From Chryseobacterium sp. LAM-KRS1 (GTDB lineage: Bacteria > Bacteroidota > Bacteroidia > Flavobacteriales > Weeksellaceae), in NCBI RefSeq assembly GCF_013184525.1, contig NZ_JAAOIZ010000003.1:732818-796817 (forward strand): DNA of 64,000 nucleotides, in the 5' to 3' direction. Below, piece by piece: positions 34,614-45,281 of this stretch (its first letter is position 1; each line of letters begins with the position of its first letter). A program made the position numbers and the translations under genes. Under the pieces are notes generated by a model, which saw nothing but the letters and a program-made list of their open reading frames with translations, was not told the origin of the DNA and made no database searches.

Positions 34614-37499
34614 TTACAATCCTATTTCCACCCCGAAAATAAATGAGCGAGCCTGAGGATATCTTCCGGTATCCACTCCATAAGTATCCATTCCAACTTC
34701 CGGATCAAATCCTGTATATTTGGTGATGGTAAACAAATTATTTGTTGTTATATAAATTCTCAGCTTTGTCACATCAAGCTTTCCATACAATTCTTTAGGC
34801 AAGGAATAACCGATGGTAAGGTTTTTCAGTCTTAAGTAGGACCCATTTTCTACGTAGAAATCCGATACTTTAGAGTAATTCCCGCTTGGGTCTCCCTGAA
34901 CGAGTCTAGGTATATCGGTATTTGTATTTTGTGGTGTCCATGCGTTAAGAATTTCCCTGTCCATATTGTAGTTCTGTCCTGTTCCTCCCGGATTTAATGA
35001 AATAAACTTCAGTCCGTTAAATATTTTATTTCCGTACACTCCCTGAAAGAATACATTAAGGTCAAAATTTTTCCAGGTCATATTATAAGAAAGTCCGTAC
35101 GAAAACTTGGGATAGGGATTTCCGAGATTTACAAAATCATCATTATTCAGCACTCCTGTATTTCCTTCTTTTTTCAGGAACTTGATGTCTCCCGGCTTAG
35201 CATTGGGCTGGATGAGATTTCCGTTCTTATCCTTATAATTATTGATCTCTTCCTGTGTTTGGAAAATGCCTCCGGTTTTGTATCCGTAGTAGGAATACAA
35301 AGACTCTCCTACCCTTATACGGGTGGGTTTCAGTACTCCACGCACTCCATTGCTGTTAATAAAAATCTCATTAACATCGGCCAGCTGCTTCACCGTGTTT
35401 TTTAGTTGACTGAATGTTGCTCCTATTGAATAGGAAAAGTCTCCTGTACTTCTGCTGTTATAATTAATTCCCAACTCATAGCCTTTATCCTGAAATAAAC
35501 CAGCATTTACATATTGATTATTATAGGTAGCAGTACTTGGTAAACTTACATTGAATATCTGGTCTTTGGAATTTTTGATAAAATAATCAAACTGTAAAGA
35601 AAGGCTGTTTTTAAGAAAAGAAGCATCCAATCCAAAATTCGTCTGTTCCGATTTTCCCCACTTCAAATTCGGATTGGGTCTGGTAGTAGCATAATATGCA
35701 ATGTTTTGAGAAGGGTCCTGCCCGAAAATCACATTATTATCCCTGATCATTAAAGGATTAACAGCCTGAGGTGAAATCCCACCTAGATTTCCCAGTATCC
35801 CGTAGCTGCCTCTTAATTTTAAGCTTGAAAGCCAGGAAATGTCTTGTAGAAAATTTTCCCTGGACATGACCCAGGCTCCTGAAAGAGCATAATAATTGGC
35901 AAATCGGTTTTGCTTCGCAACTAAGGATGATCCATCCCTTCTTCCCAATACACTGATCACATATTTACCGGCATAGTCATAATTGATCCTGGCAAGATAG
36001 GATACCAGGGATTGCTGATATTTATAACTGGAAACATCTTTATTGGTATCCGCAGCATTCTGAAGGTGCTGAAAAACTTCTACTTCGCTTCGGAAATCAT
36101 AGGCTTTCGCCAGGAAACCTTCATCAATTGTTTTCTGAAATGTAAAACCACCCAGAAAATCAAAATTATGCTTGTCAAGAGCTATTTTATACGTAAGAAG
36201 CTGTTCTGCAAGGGCTGTCGAAGAGTTGTTGGACTGATACTCAAGATTGTTGGTATCGAAAATCTTTCCCACTTCCAAAACTCTGTATGTAAAATTCTTA
36301 ATGGTCCCAATTTTAAATGTCTGAGAAAAATTCGACCGGAACTTAAGATCTTTAGCTAAAGTAACCTCAGCATAAGGATTGATGAGAATTTCATGGGTAG
36401 GATTTCTTATGCTGATTCTTTGCAGATAGGCTACCGGATTGATCATATCTCCGTAACCTCCAGCCACATCAATTGGTAATCCTGAAAAGGCTCCCGTCGG
36501 AGTATATACAGGAACATTTGGCGGATAATACATCGCGGCTACCAATGCCCCTGTATATCCACTTTTGGTATCCGCGGTATTTCCATCTGAGTAATTATAA
36601 TACATATTTTCTCCGATGGTTAACCAATCCTTGATCTTATGCTCAGAATTAACTCTGAAATTATATCGTTTTGCCTGGGTATTCAATAATATTCCTTCCA
36701 GATTCCTATGGTTCATTCCAACAAAAAAACGGGATTTTTCACTTCCCCCACTTACATTAAGATTATATTCCTGGATCGTTCCCGTACGAAAAATTTCTTT
36801 CATCCAGTCGGTCCTTGTTACTCTTCCATCCGGATATTTATCCGCATTAAATGCCAAAGGTAAGCTGCTTAGTTTACCTGCATTCTCAAAGGCCTGACGC
36901 ATCACATCCTGAAATTCAGCAGCATTTAATGATTCTTTCAACCTCCAGGCTTTATTAACACCATACTTCACATCAAAATCTACGGTCAGCAATCCTTTCT
37001 TCCCCCTTTTTGTGGTTATAAGAATTACTCCTCCTGAAGATCTTGCTCCGTAAATAGCTGCAGAAGCATCTTTAAGTACGGATATATCCTGAATGTCATT
37101 AGGGTTAATAGCCGGAGTTCCGTTAAACACCACACCATCCACCACATAAAGTGGGGTTTCACCGTTGATTCCTCCTAAACCACGGATATTTACCTTCGGG
37201 GAGCCGTTTGGATCTCCACCCTCGTTAACAACAGTTACCCCCGGAGCTTTTCCCTGAAGGACCTCACCGATGCCGGATAGGGATCTTGAAGAGAGCTTAT
37301 CTAATGAAGCTTCGGAAACAGCACCGGATACTTTACTCTTTTTCTGCGTTCCGTATCCTACGACGACCTCATCGATTGATTTTTCTTTTAAGCTGTCTTT
37401 TTTCTGAGATAGCAACACCGGAGACATACACAGTGCGCCGATTAGTAGTCCGCGGCCTGTTAAATAGGCCACCGAGACAGGAGTTTTCAGTACAGTCAT
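34614..37499 (-). CDS. SusC/RagA family TonB-dependent outer-membrane transporter
   Basis: 961 residues. Signal/anchor, the SusC signature SIDEVVVGYGTQKKSKVSGA, plug domain with the GLGGINGETPLYVVDGVVF segment and DASAAIYGARSSGGVILITT, then a long beta-barrel that ends in FIFGVEIGL. Unlike the SusC at 40620, it has no N-terminal carboxypeptidase-like regulatory domain. Pairs with the SusD gene downstream. TAATTTTG (-7) is found just upstream. Confidence 0.93.
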   Translation of the reverse strand: MTVLKTPVSVAYLTGRGLLIGALCMSPVLLSQKKDSLKEKSIDEVVVGYGTQKKSKVSGAVSEASLDKLSSRSLSGIGEVLQGKAPGVTVVNEGGDPNGSPKVNIRGLGGINGETPLYVVDGVVFNGTPAINPNDIQDISVLKDASAAIYGARSSGGVILITTKRGKKGLLTVDFDVKYGVNKAWRLKESLNAAEFQDVMRQAFENAGKLSSLPLAFNADKYPDGRVTRTDWMKEIFRTGTIQEYNLNVSGGSEKSRFFVGMNHRNLEGILLNTQAKRYNFRVNSEHKIKDWLTIGENMYYNYSDGNTADTKSGYTGALVAAMYYPPNVPVYTPTGAFSGLPIDVAGGYGDMINPVAYLQRISIRNPTHEILINPYAEVTLAKDLKFRSNFSQTFKIGTIKNFTYRVLEVGKIFDTNNLEYQSNNSSTALAEQLLTYKIALDKHNFDFLGGFTFQKTIDEGFLAKAYDFRSEVEVFQHLQNAADTNKDVSSYKYQQSLVSYLARINYDYAGKYVISVLGRRDGSSLVAKQNRFANYYALSGAWVMSRENFLQDISWLSSLKLRGSYGILGNLGGISPQAVNPLMIRDNNVIFGQDPSQNIAYYATTRPNPNLKWGKSEQTNFGLDASFLKNSLSLQFDYFIKNSKDQIFNVSLPSTATYNNQYVNAGLFQDKGYELGINYNSRSTGDFSYSIGATFSQLKNTVKQLADVNEIFINSNGVRGVLKPTRIRVGESLYSYYGYKTGGIFQTQEEINNYKDKNGNLIQPNAKPGDIKFLKKEGNTGVLNNDDFVNLGNPYPKFSYGLSYNMTWKNFDLNVFFQGVYGNKIFNGLKFISLNPGGTGQNYNMDREILNAWTPQNTNTDIPRLVQGDPSGNYSKVSDFYVENGSYLRLKNLTIGYSLPKELYGKLDVTKLRIYITTNNLFTITKYTGFDPEVGMDTYGVDTGRYPQARSFIFGVEIGL

Positions 37500-37916
37500 T
37501 TCATGCTTTTGATTTCGGATGCAAAATTAGAACAGCATACTCCTTAGGGTTATTAACATTTTTTTATATTTCTATTAAGAAATAGTTTTTCAATCGGTTA
37601 AAATCCGCACATAAAACACTACATATCAAATAAATATTGATAAAATAAACATTAATTATGTATTCCCTACATCATTAAGGTTAAGTTTATTTTAAGTTTT
37701 ATCCCTGTAACAAAAGTGTGTATCAATCTATCCACCTATTGGTATTTATCTTTAGTCTGTATTTTCAGGAAGAATAAGTTACAGAGTTCATTATTCTTTT
37801 TTTTACATTTGCTGAAAATACGAGTCCGGTGCTGTCTGATGAGGAATATAAAAAACTTGTCAATAATCAGTAGCCGGAAATATGAATAACAACAATTCTA
37901 AAAGCAATAAAAAGAA
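37500..37916. other. intergenic region, divergent promoters, possible gene remnant
   Basis: 417 bases between the divergent SusC and SDR genes. TACATTTG at 37804-37811 could drive the SDR gene, 106 bases away. A frame from 37778 to the TAG at 37871 is open and its end (SPVLSDEEYKKLVNNQ) reads like coding sequence, without a good start: perhaps the tail of a lost gene. Otherwise only AT-rich DNA. Confidence 0.35.
37522..37529 (-). promoter_or_regulatory. candidate -7 element of the first SusC gene
   Basis: Minus strand TAATTTTG, 22 bases before the start codon. No clear -33 box. Confidence 0.5.
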
Positions 37917-38705
37917 ATGACCATTATCATCACCGGAACTTCATCAGGAATTGGTTTCGTTTTAGCAGAATATCTGGGAAAGAAAGGACATCATGTATAT
38001 GGATTGAGCAGAAAACATACTGAAAGTCAATATTTCAAGTCTATTCCTACCGATATTACAGATAACACAGCAGTGGGCAACGCCATAACTGAAATCTTAA
38101 AAACAGAAACAAGAATTGATGTGCTGATCAATAATGCCGGGATGGGAATGGTAGGAGCTGTAGAAGATTCTTCGAAAGAAGATATCCTGAAGCTGTTCAA
38201 CCTTAACCTGGTAGGCTCTGTTCAGATGATGAGTGCAGTAATGCCTGTAATGCGTAAACACAAATTCGGAAAAATCATTAATATATCGAGTATCGGAAGT
38301 GAAATGGGACTGCCATTCAGAGGATTTTACTCAGCTTCGAAATCGGCTTTGGATAAGGTTACTGAGGCAATGCGTTATGAGGTATATCCCTGGAATATCG
38401 ATGTATGCTCTCTCCATTTAGGAGACATCAAAACCAATATTGCAGAAAACAGGGTGAGAACTAAAGTTTCCGAACCTTATAAAAGTGTCTTCGATAAAGT
38501 TTACGCATTGATGAATTCTCATGTCGGTGACGGAACAGAACCATCAGAAGTAGCAGAATATATTGAAACCCTTCTGACAAAAAATAAGTGGAAAGCCCAT
38601 TATTATTTTGGAAAATTCGGCCAGAAAATAGGAGTTCCTTTGAAATGGATTCTTCCACAGGGAACTTATGAAAATTTAATGAAAAAATACAATAAACTGG
38701 ATTAA
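37917..38705 (+). CDS. short-chain dehydrogenase/reductase
   Basis: 262 residues, Rossmann fold: cofactor loop T6-G-T-S-S-G11-I-G13, NNAG at 72-75, serine in NISS, and catalytic Y138-S-A-S-K142. SDR family oxidoreductase, cytoplasmic, NAD(P)H-dependent; substrate unknown. Arg32/Lys33 after the second strand (LSRKH) favours NADPH. Followed by the Omp85-like gene after 125 bases. Confidence 0.9.
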   Translation: MTIIITGTSSGIGFVLAEYLGKKGHHVYGLSRKHTESQYFKSIPTDITDNTAVGNAITEILKTETRIDVLINNAGMGMVGAVEDSSKEDILKLFNLNLVGSVQMMSAVMPVMRKHKFGKIINISSIGSEMGLPFRGFYSASKSALDKVTEAMRYEVYPWNIDVCSLHLGDIKTNIAENRVRTKVSEPYKSVFDKVYALMNSHVGDGTEPSEVAEYIETLLTKNKWKAHYYFGKFGQKIGVPLKWILPQGTYENLMKKYNKLD

Positions 38706-38830
38706 TTCCGGTTAGTATTGAGTGAGGAAAGGAAAAATAATAAAATAGTTAAATCTATAATTTGCAAAATTGTGATTGAGCGGCAATTTTCACTTCACCG
38801 GATTTCTGAATGGTTTAAATAAATGGAGTA

Positions 38831-40435
38831 TTGAAGTTATTTCTGAAAATATTTTTTGTATTGTTTTGCGTTTTTGTTCAGGCGCAAAAAAAAGTCTATT
38901 GGCTTACAGATACCCAAACCAAACAAACAAAAAAAGTAAAAGATTCCGCTTCGGCAGTAAAATTCCTTGACTCTCTGGCTCAGAACAACTATTTTTTCAC
39001 CCAGCTTAAGGAGGTGAAAGTAAAAGGGGATAGTACGGAGATCATTTATGATAAAGGAAAAAACTTCAATGAAACATATGTCAGTATCTCAGATTCAATT
39101 GTAGGTAAACTGAAGATCAAAAAAGATTTTTTTACTAAAAATTTAGATTCAACCAAAAAGAGCATTAATAAAAGGTACGTTGATGACGGGTATTCATTCA
39201 GCCGGATCAAGTCCAAATACAAAGGCCAGAAGAACGGCTATCCAATGGTTGAACTTGAAATCAACAAGAATGATAAAAGAACGATCGATGGTTTTGTTGT
39301 AAAAGGATATGAAAGAGTTCCTAAGCGATTTATCAAAAACCTTGAAAAAGATTTTAAAGGAAAAACCTATGATGATAAGAATCTGATTGCCATTAATAAA
39401 AATTTTCAGAGTCATCCGTTTGTTTCACTGGAACGTCCTCCTCAAACGCTCTTTACAAAAGATTCCACCCAGATCTACTTGTTCATGGAAAAGAAAAAGA
39501 CCAATACGTTTGATGGGGTTATTGGTTTCGGGAATGATAAAACGGACAAGTTCACATTGAACGGAACATTGAATGTGAACTTCAGGAATATGTTCAATGG
39601 TTTTGAAACGATCAATTTATATTGGCAGCGAAATCCTGACAAAGGACAAACTTTTGACTTACAAACAGATATTCCGTATCTCTTTAAATCGAATGTCGGC
39701 CTCAATATGAAGGTCAATATCTTCCGGCAGGATTCAACATTTGCGAATGTAAAGTTACTCCCTGCATTATACTATCACATCAACAACAGGTATAAAGTAG
39801 GTCTCAGAGGAACTTTTGAAACATCAAGTATTATCGACACTTTATATGTTCAAGGAAAAGATTACAACAAAAAAGGGATCGGAGTATGGCTTGATATGAC
39901 AGAGCCTACTGACATCGATCTTTTTCTCTACAAAACAAAAATAAACGCCGGTTACGATTTCCTTACGACAACATATACTAAAGATAATATTAAAGCCAAC
40001 CAAAATCAGTTCTATTTTTTCGGGGAACATAATTATCACATTTCAGGCAATCACTTCCTCAACATAAAGGCAGAGGGCGCCATGATGGATTCAAAAATAG
40101 AATTTTCAGCCAACGAATTGTATCGTTTTGGAGGATGGAATTCCATGCGTGGGTTTAATGAAAAATCCCTTGCCGCTGATTTTTACTATTATGCCGGGTT
40201 AGAATACCGCTATCTGATCGGAAGCCAGGCATTTTTTGATTTCTTTGGACAATATGGGCAGCTTAACAACAAATCCTTAAATGTAAAACCCAAGCTATAC
40301 AGTATTGGGTTAGGATTTAATTTCTTTATTCCGATAGGGCTCATGAGCTTCCAGATTTCAAACGGTAATGAGTTCGGAAATCCATTCAAGTTTAACGACA
40401 TTAAAATTCACTGGGGGATCTTAAGCAGATTTTAA
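38831..40435 (+). CDS. Omp85-superfamily outer-membrane beta-barrel protein (short form)
   Basis: 534 residues from a TTG start at 38831 (MKLFLKIFF...); the only nearby ATG (38823) is out of frame. Signal peptide 1-19. One or two POTRA-like domains (about 95-220, containing VVKGYERVPKRFIKN), then a C-terminal barrel with the Omp85 motif M-R-G-F in GGWNSMRGFNEKS and a C-terminus ending WGILSRF. Much shorter than BamA. Could be a TamA/FhaC-like or patatin-linked barrel relative in protein insertion or secretion; role unknown. Confidence 0.78.
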   Translation: MKLFLKIFFVLFCVFVQAQKKVYWLTDTQTKQTKKVKDSASAVKFLDSLAQNNYFFTQLKEVKVKGDSTEIIYDKGKNFNETYVSISDSIVGKLKIKKDFFTKNLDSTKKSINKRYVDDGYSFSRIKSKYKGQKNGYPMVELEINKNDKRTIDGFVVKGYERVPKRFIKNLEKDFKGKTYDDKNLIAINKNFQSHPFVSLERPPQTLFTKDSTQIYLFMEKKKTNTFDGVIGFGNDKTDKFTLNGTLNVNFRNMFNGFETINLYWQRNPDKGQTFDLQTDIPYLFKSNVGLNMKVNIFRQDSTFANVKLLPALYYHINNRYKVGLRGTFETSSIIDTLYVQGKDYNKKGIGVWLDMTEPTDIDLFLYKTKINAGYDFLTTTYTKDNIKANQNQFYFFGEHNYHISGNHFLNIKAEGAMMDSKIEFSANELYRFGGWNSMRGFNEKSLAADFYYYAGLEYRYLIGSQAFFDFFGQYGQLNNKSLNVKPKLYSIGLGFNFFIPIGLMSFQISNGNEFGNPFKFNDIKIHWGILSRF

Positions 40436-40600
40436 TGAAAAATGCTTTTATTACTTAAAAAAACAACCATTTATAGTAAAGTAAAAAAGTGATATATATA
40501 GGCTTTCTGTTTTATAATTATATTAACTTTTCTTGATACAGATCAGCAAATGATATTTTTATCTTAATATATCATTAAGATATAGGTAACAATGCAGCGC

Positions 40601-40608
40601 TAAATTTG
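40601..40608 (+). promoter_or_regulatory. candidate -7 element of the SusC-SusD-PLC operon
   Basis: TAAATTTG, exact TAnnTTTG, ending 11 bases before ATG 40620; no clear -33. It implies a very short untranslated leader if real. Confidence 0.4.
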
Positions 40609-40619
40609 TCCTCAAAAAA

Positions 40620-43600
40620 ATGAAGAAGACTTTAGCTACTTTTGCAATTTTTTTGCTCCCCCTATACCTAACTGCTCAAGAAGTCAACATTTCCGGAAAT
40701 GTAAAATCCGAAAACGGCAATACAGTCTCCGGTGTTAACATCACCGATAAAAACACTGGGAAAACAGCTATTACAGATGAAAATGGAAATTTCACCATTT
40801 CAGCAAATCCAAAAGATATTCTGGAGTTTTTCTCACCTGATTATTCATCCTACACTATAGAAGTTTCTTCGAGAAGACAATATTCCATTGTTCTAAAAAA
40901 AGTAAATGAAAAACAAATCGAAGGCGTTGTGATCACTGCCTTAGGGATTGCCAAAAAGAAAGAAAAAATCGGCTATTCCACACAGGAAGTGGGGACAAAA
41001 CAATTTGAGTCCATCACCACTCCGAGTATCGGAAATTTATTCTCCGGCCAGGTTGCAGGATTGAATGTTTCTAATCCTACGGGAATGCAGCAGGCACCTC
41101 AATTTACATTAAGAGGAAATTCCAATCTGGTATTTGTCATAGATGGGGTTATTGTTGAAAAGGAAGTCTTTCAGAATCTGGATCCTAACAACATTGATAA
41201 TATTAATGTATTAAAAGGGGCAACAGCTTCTGCATTATATGGTTCCAGAGGTAGATACGGAGCCGTTCTTATCACTACCAAAAGTGCTAAAAAGAAAGGA
41301 TTTACAGTAGAATTTTCTCAAAACACAATGATTACTTCCGGGTTTACCAATCTTCCGAAGACCCAGACTCAATATGGAAATGGTTCTCACGGAAAGTATG
41401 AATTCTGGGATGGAGCAGACGGAGGAGTGAATGACGGAGACATGATCTGGGGTCCGAAATTTGTTCCCGGACTAAAAATAGCGCAATGGAACAGTCCGAT
41501 CAGGGACAAAGTTACAGGGCAGGTCATTCCGTGGTATGGAACCGTTGCAGGAAGTCAGTACAATGATAAATCAAGATATGAAAGGGTTCCTATTGATTGG
41601 GAATATCATGATAATTTAAAAACATTTCTAAAGCCAGCTGTCATAAACAACAACAGCTTTTCCGTAAGCTATAAAAATAATAAAGATATTTACAGGCTTT
41701 CCGGGAACTTCATGAACTATGACGACAGAATTCCCGAAGCTTATTTACAGCGTTATGGGATCAACTTCTCTTCAGAAAACCACCTGACGGACAAATTAAT
41801 CTTTGATACAAAATTTAATTTCACTCAGACTTTTACCCCAAACATTCCCAATTACGATTATAACCCAAGTGGCCATATGTACACTATTCTTATCTGGATG
41901 GGAGGTGACGTAGACGGAAGGGATCTGAAAAACCACATGTGGGTACCCGGAAAGGAAGGGACTTTACAAGCCAACTGGAATTACGCATGGTATAATAACC
42001 CGTGGTTTGGAGCCAACTATTACAAGAACAGAAACAGGACTAATGTTATTAACGCACAGACAGGTTTAGAGTATAAGGCAACGGAAGATTTCTCAATTAA
42101 AGGTAAGATATCTATTGTTGAAAACCACAATAAACAGGAAATATTAAGTCCTTATTCATATTTCAATTACAGTGCTCCACGAAGTGGCGGATACATTCTG
42201 AACGACACCAAAACCTGGAACCTCAACTCTGATGTTTTAGCAACGTATAAGAAAAAGATCTCTGAAAATTTCGATTTTACCATCAATGCCGGAGCATCCA
42301 CATTCTATTATAAAAACAATGTAGATAATGCCTCAACAGACGGTTTGAAGATTCCTGAATTGTACGAATTATCAAATTCCATCGGAGCTATAAAGTATTA
42401 TGACTACCTTAAAGAAAAATTGATTTACAGTACATATGCAACTGTAGATATTGGATTGTATAATGCTTTTTTCATCAACGTTTCCGGACGTAATGACTGG
42501 TCTTCTACATTACCAAAAGCGAACAGGTCTTATTTTTATCCTTCTGCATCATTAAGCGCTGTGATTTCGAATCTTGTAAAAATGCCTGAAGCCATTAACC
42601 TTCTGAAATTATCTGCTTCCTGGGCGAAAGTGGCTTACGATTTCCAGCCCTACTCGATCAGAAACTATTATATGAATAACAATGGAATTACTTTTAATGG
42701 TAATCCAACCAATTATTATCCTACAACTTTAAATTATGAAAACTCACTAAAGCCTGAACAGACTAAATCTTATGAACTAGGTCTTAGTGCCGGATTATTT
42801 AAAAATAGAATAACACTGGATGCAACATATTTCAGAACTTTGGATTACAATAATATACTACAGTTTCCGAGTGCCGAATCTTCAGGTTTCAAATCTCAAT
42901 ATGTAAATGGTAATGAATATACTACAAAAGGAGTTGAAATCTCTTTAGGGCTGATACCTGTAAAGACAAAAGATTTTATGTGGAAATCTTTGATCAACTG
43001 GAGTAAGTATGAACAAAAACTAACATCTATTTATGACAACATGCCTAACTATAACAACATTAAGCTAGGTGAAAGAATGGATTCTTATTATGACTATACA
43101 TGGCAAAAGTCTCCGGATGGAAAAGTAATCCTGAATGCAGAAACAGGAATGCCAACTAAAGCAACCACTCCTACGAATTTAGGACATTTCAATCCGGATT
43201 GGACGTTCGGCTTTAATAACACATTCAAATACAAAAAACTGAGTTTAAATATCGGTATTGACGGAAGTATAGGCGGAGTAATGAGATCTCAGGTGGTTGA
43301 GAAAATGTGGTGGGGAGGAAAACATCCGAATTCTGTGGCCTACAGAGATCAGGAATATGCAAATCCGGGAACTTATTATTTTATTCCTGACGGTGTCAAT
43401 TATAATGCAGCTACCGGCACTTATACTCCGCACACAAAACCTATCAGTTTTCAGGACTGGGCACAAAACTATCCTTATCAGGCAAGGGTGACACAGGATG
43501 AAAGTGAAGAATTCGCCAATGTCTTTGACAGGACCTTTATAAAGCTAAGATCTGTGGTTCTGGAATACGACTTCTCTTATTTGCTTAATCCAAAAGGATT

Positions 43601-43760
43601 TGTAAAAAACTTCACGGTAAATATATCCGGATATAATCTTGCGATGTGGAAAAAATCCAAAAATCTATACTCTGACCCTGATTTCCAGATAAAAACAGGA
43701 AATGATATCCAGGATCCATCGAGCAGATGGTTTGGAGTTGGATTTAACCTTAAATTTTAA
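40620..43760 (+). CDS. SusC/RagA family TonB-dependent transporter with N-terminal regulatory domain
   Basis: 1046 residues. Signal peptide (1-19), a CarboxypepD_reg-like beta domain (about 22-100; VNISGNVKSENGNTVSGVNI), plug beginning around EGVVITALGIAKKKEKIGYS, with FVIDGVIVEKEVF and ATASALYGSRGRYGAVLITT, then a large barrel ending FGVGFNLKF. First gene of an operon with a SusD and a phosphocholine-specific phospholipase C, so its cargo is probably a lipid head-group product. Confidence 0.93.
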   Translation: MKKTLATFAIFLLPLYLTAQEVNISGNVKSENGNTVSGVNITDKNTGKTAITDENGNFTISANPKDILEFFSPDYSSYTIEVSSRRQYSIVLKKVNEKQIEGVVITALGIAKKKEKIGYSTQEVGTKQFESITTPSIGNLFSGQVAGLNVSNPTGMQQAPQFTLRGNSNLVFVIDGVIVEKEVFQNLDPNNIDNINVLKGATASALYGSRGRYGAVLITTKSAKKKGFTVEFSQNTMITSGFTNLPKTQTQYGNGSHGKYEFWDGADGGVNDGDMIWGPKFVPGLKIAQWNSPIRDKVTGQVIPWYGTVAGSQYNDKSRYERVPIDWEYHDNLKTFLKPAVINNNSFSVSYKNNKDIYRLSGNFMNYDDRIPEAYLQRYGINFSSENHLTDKLIFDTKFNFTQTFTPNIPNYDYNPSGHMYTILIWMGGDVDGRDLKNHMWVPGKEGTLQANWNYAWYNNPWFGANYYKNRNRTNVINAQTGLEYKATEDFSIKGKISIVENHNKQEILSPYSYFNYSAPRSGGYILNDTKTWNLNSDVLATYKKKISENFDFTINAGASTFYYKNNVDNASTDGLKIPELYELSNSIGAIKYYDYLKEKLIYSTYATVDIGLYNAFFINVSGRNDWSSTLPKANRSYFYPSASLSAVISNLVKMPEAINLLKLSASWAKVAYDFQPYSIRNYYMNNNGITFNGNPTNYYPTTLNYENSLKPEQTKSYELGLSAGLFKNRITLDATYFRTLDYNNILQFPSAESSGFKSQYVNGNEYTTKGVEISLGLIPVKTKDFMWKSLINWSKYEQKLTSIYDNMPNYNNIKLGERMDSYYDYTWQKSPDGKVILNAETGMPTKATTPTNLGHFNPDWTFGFNNTFKYKKLSLNIGIDGSIGGVMRSQVVEKMWWGGKHPNSVAYRDQEYANPGTYYFIPDGVNYNAATGTYTPHTKPISFQDWAQNYPYQARVTQDESEEFANVFDRTFIKLRSVVLEYDFSYLLNPKGFVKNFTVNISGYNLAMWKKSKNLYSDPDFQIKTGNDIQDPSSRWFGVGFNLKF

Positions 43761-43781
43761 TTAAATAACATTTCAGTCAAA

Positions 43782-45257
43782 ATGAAAAATATTATAAAAT
43801 CATTAATTGTTATAGGAGCATTCGCCCTTACATCATGCGAAAGTAACCTTGATAAAATCAATGAAAATCCAAATGACCAGGCTACTATTGATCCTAAATC
43901 TCTTTTAACTTACGTTTCACAGTCTGCTTTCCAGGTAAATGGTGATAATATGTATGCTTCAAGGATGATGATCGGAATAGACGGAGAAAATGTTTATCAA
44001 TACATGAAATGGAACGACTCATCTTTTGAAGTCTATTCCAATGGTCTTCTTAATACGGTTAAAATGATGCAGGAGGCTGAGAGAATCAATAATAAAAATT
44101 ATATCGCGATCGGTAAATTTTTCAGAGCTTATTATTTTTTCAACTTAAGTTTAAAGTCCGGAAGCATCCCTTATTCTGAAGCAGTAAAAGGAGAGTCTGG
44201 AATTACCCAGCCTAAATATGATAGCCAGGAAGCCGTAATGTCCGGAATATTAACCGAATTAAAAGAGGCCAATGACCTTATTAACAGCAACGATAAGATA
44301 GAAGGTGATATTATTTATCAGGGAGATGCAACGAAGTGGAAAAAACTGATTAACTCTTTTCGTCTTAAGATTTTAATTACTCTTTCTAAAAAAACTACTG
44401 TAGGGAATTATAATATTGCCACAGAATTTGCATCTATTGCAGGAAGCCAGCCTTTGATGTCTTCTATTACGGATAATGGAGAGCTTAAATTTGCAGATGC
44501 CGCTGACAGCAGATACACAATGTTTAATAACAGTGGTTACGGTTCAAGTTTGTATATGGCCGATTATTTTATTAATTTCTTTAAAAACAGACAGGATCCA
44601 AGACTATTCACATTTGCTGCCCAAACTACCGCAGCAAAAGAAGCAGGAAAACCTATTACTGATTTTACAGGATATAATGGAGGAAATCCTGTTTCCCCAT
44701 ATTCTGATAATGCTGCATTAGTGGCTGCAAAAAATATCTCCAAAATCAATGATCGGTTTTATAAAGATCCGACGAATGAACCTTCTTCGGTATTGAGTTA
44801 TTCCGAGCTGGAATTTATTCTGGCAGAGGCCACTGCGAGAGGGTGGATTTCAGGATCTGCAAAAACACATTATGATAATGGGATTAAAGCAAGTTTCAGT
44901 TTTTATCAGACATATGTAAAAAATCCAAATCTTTATTTTTCAGGATTTAATGTGAATAATTATTTAGCTACTCCCTTAGTGGCATATGATAATTCCGCAT
45001 CGTTATCCAGCCAACTGGAAAGAATTATGACCCAGAAGTACATGACGATGTTCCACCAGTCACAATGGACATCTTATTATGATTATCTGAGAACCGGCTA
45101 TCCCAATTATCCTTTACAAACTGGGGTTGCTGCACCTTTACGGTTCCGATATCCTCAAAGTGAGTATAACTACAACAGTGTAAACCTGAAAGCCGCATTA
45201 GCAGCTCAATATGGAGGAACAGATAATATCAATTCCAAACCTTGGTGGTTACAATAA
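43782..45257 (+). CDS. SusD/RagB-like outer-membrane lipoprotein
   Basis: 491 residues. Lipoprotein signal FALTSC19; INENPNDQATIDPK opening typical of the SusD_like group, YLATPLVAYD and MTQKYMTMFHQSQWTSYYDY in the C-terminal half. Substrate-binding partner of the SusC encoded 21 bases upstream. Separated from the downstream phospholipase gene by an 81-base gap that holds a stable hairpin. Confidence 0.9.
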   Translation: MKNIIKSLIVIGAFALTSCESNLDKINENPNDQATIDPKSLLTYVSQSAFQVNGDNMYASRMMIGIDGENVYQYMKWNDSSFEVYSNGLLNTVKMMQEAERINNKNYIAIGKFFRAYYFFNLSLKSGSIPYSEAVKGESGITQPKYDSQEAVMSGILTELKEANDLINSNDKIEGDIIYQGDATKWKKLINSFRLKILITLSKKTTVGNYNIATEFASIAGSQPLMSSITDNGELKFADAADSRYTMFNNSGYGSSLYMADYFINFFKNRQDPRLFTFAAQTTAAKEAGKPITDFTGYNGGNPVSPYSDNAALVAAKNISKINDRFYKDPTNEPSSVLSYSELEFILAEATARGWISGSAKTHYDNGIKASFSFYQTYVKNPNLYFSGFNVNNYLATPLVAYDNSASLSSQLERIMTQKYMTMFHQSQWTSYYDYLRTGYPNYPLQTGVAAPLRFRYPQSEYNYNSVNLKAALAAQYGGTDNINSKPWWLQ

Positions 45258-45281
45258 AACTCTAACATTTTTAATTTACTT

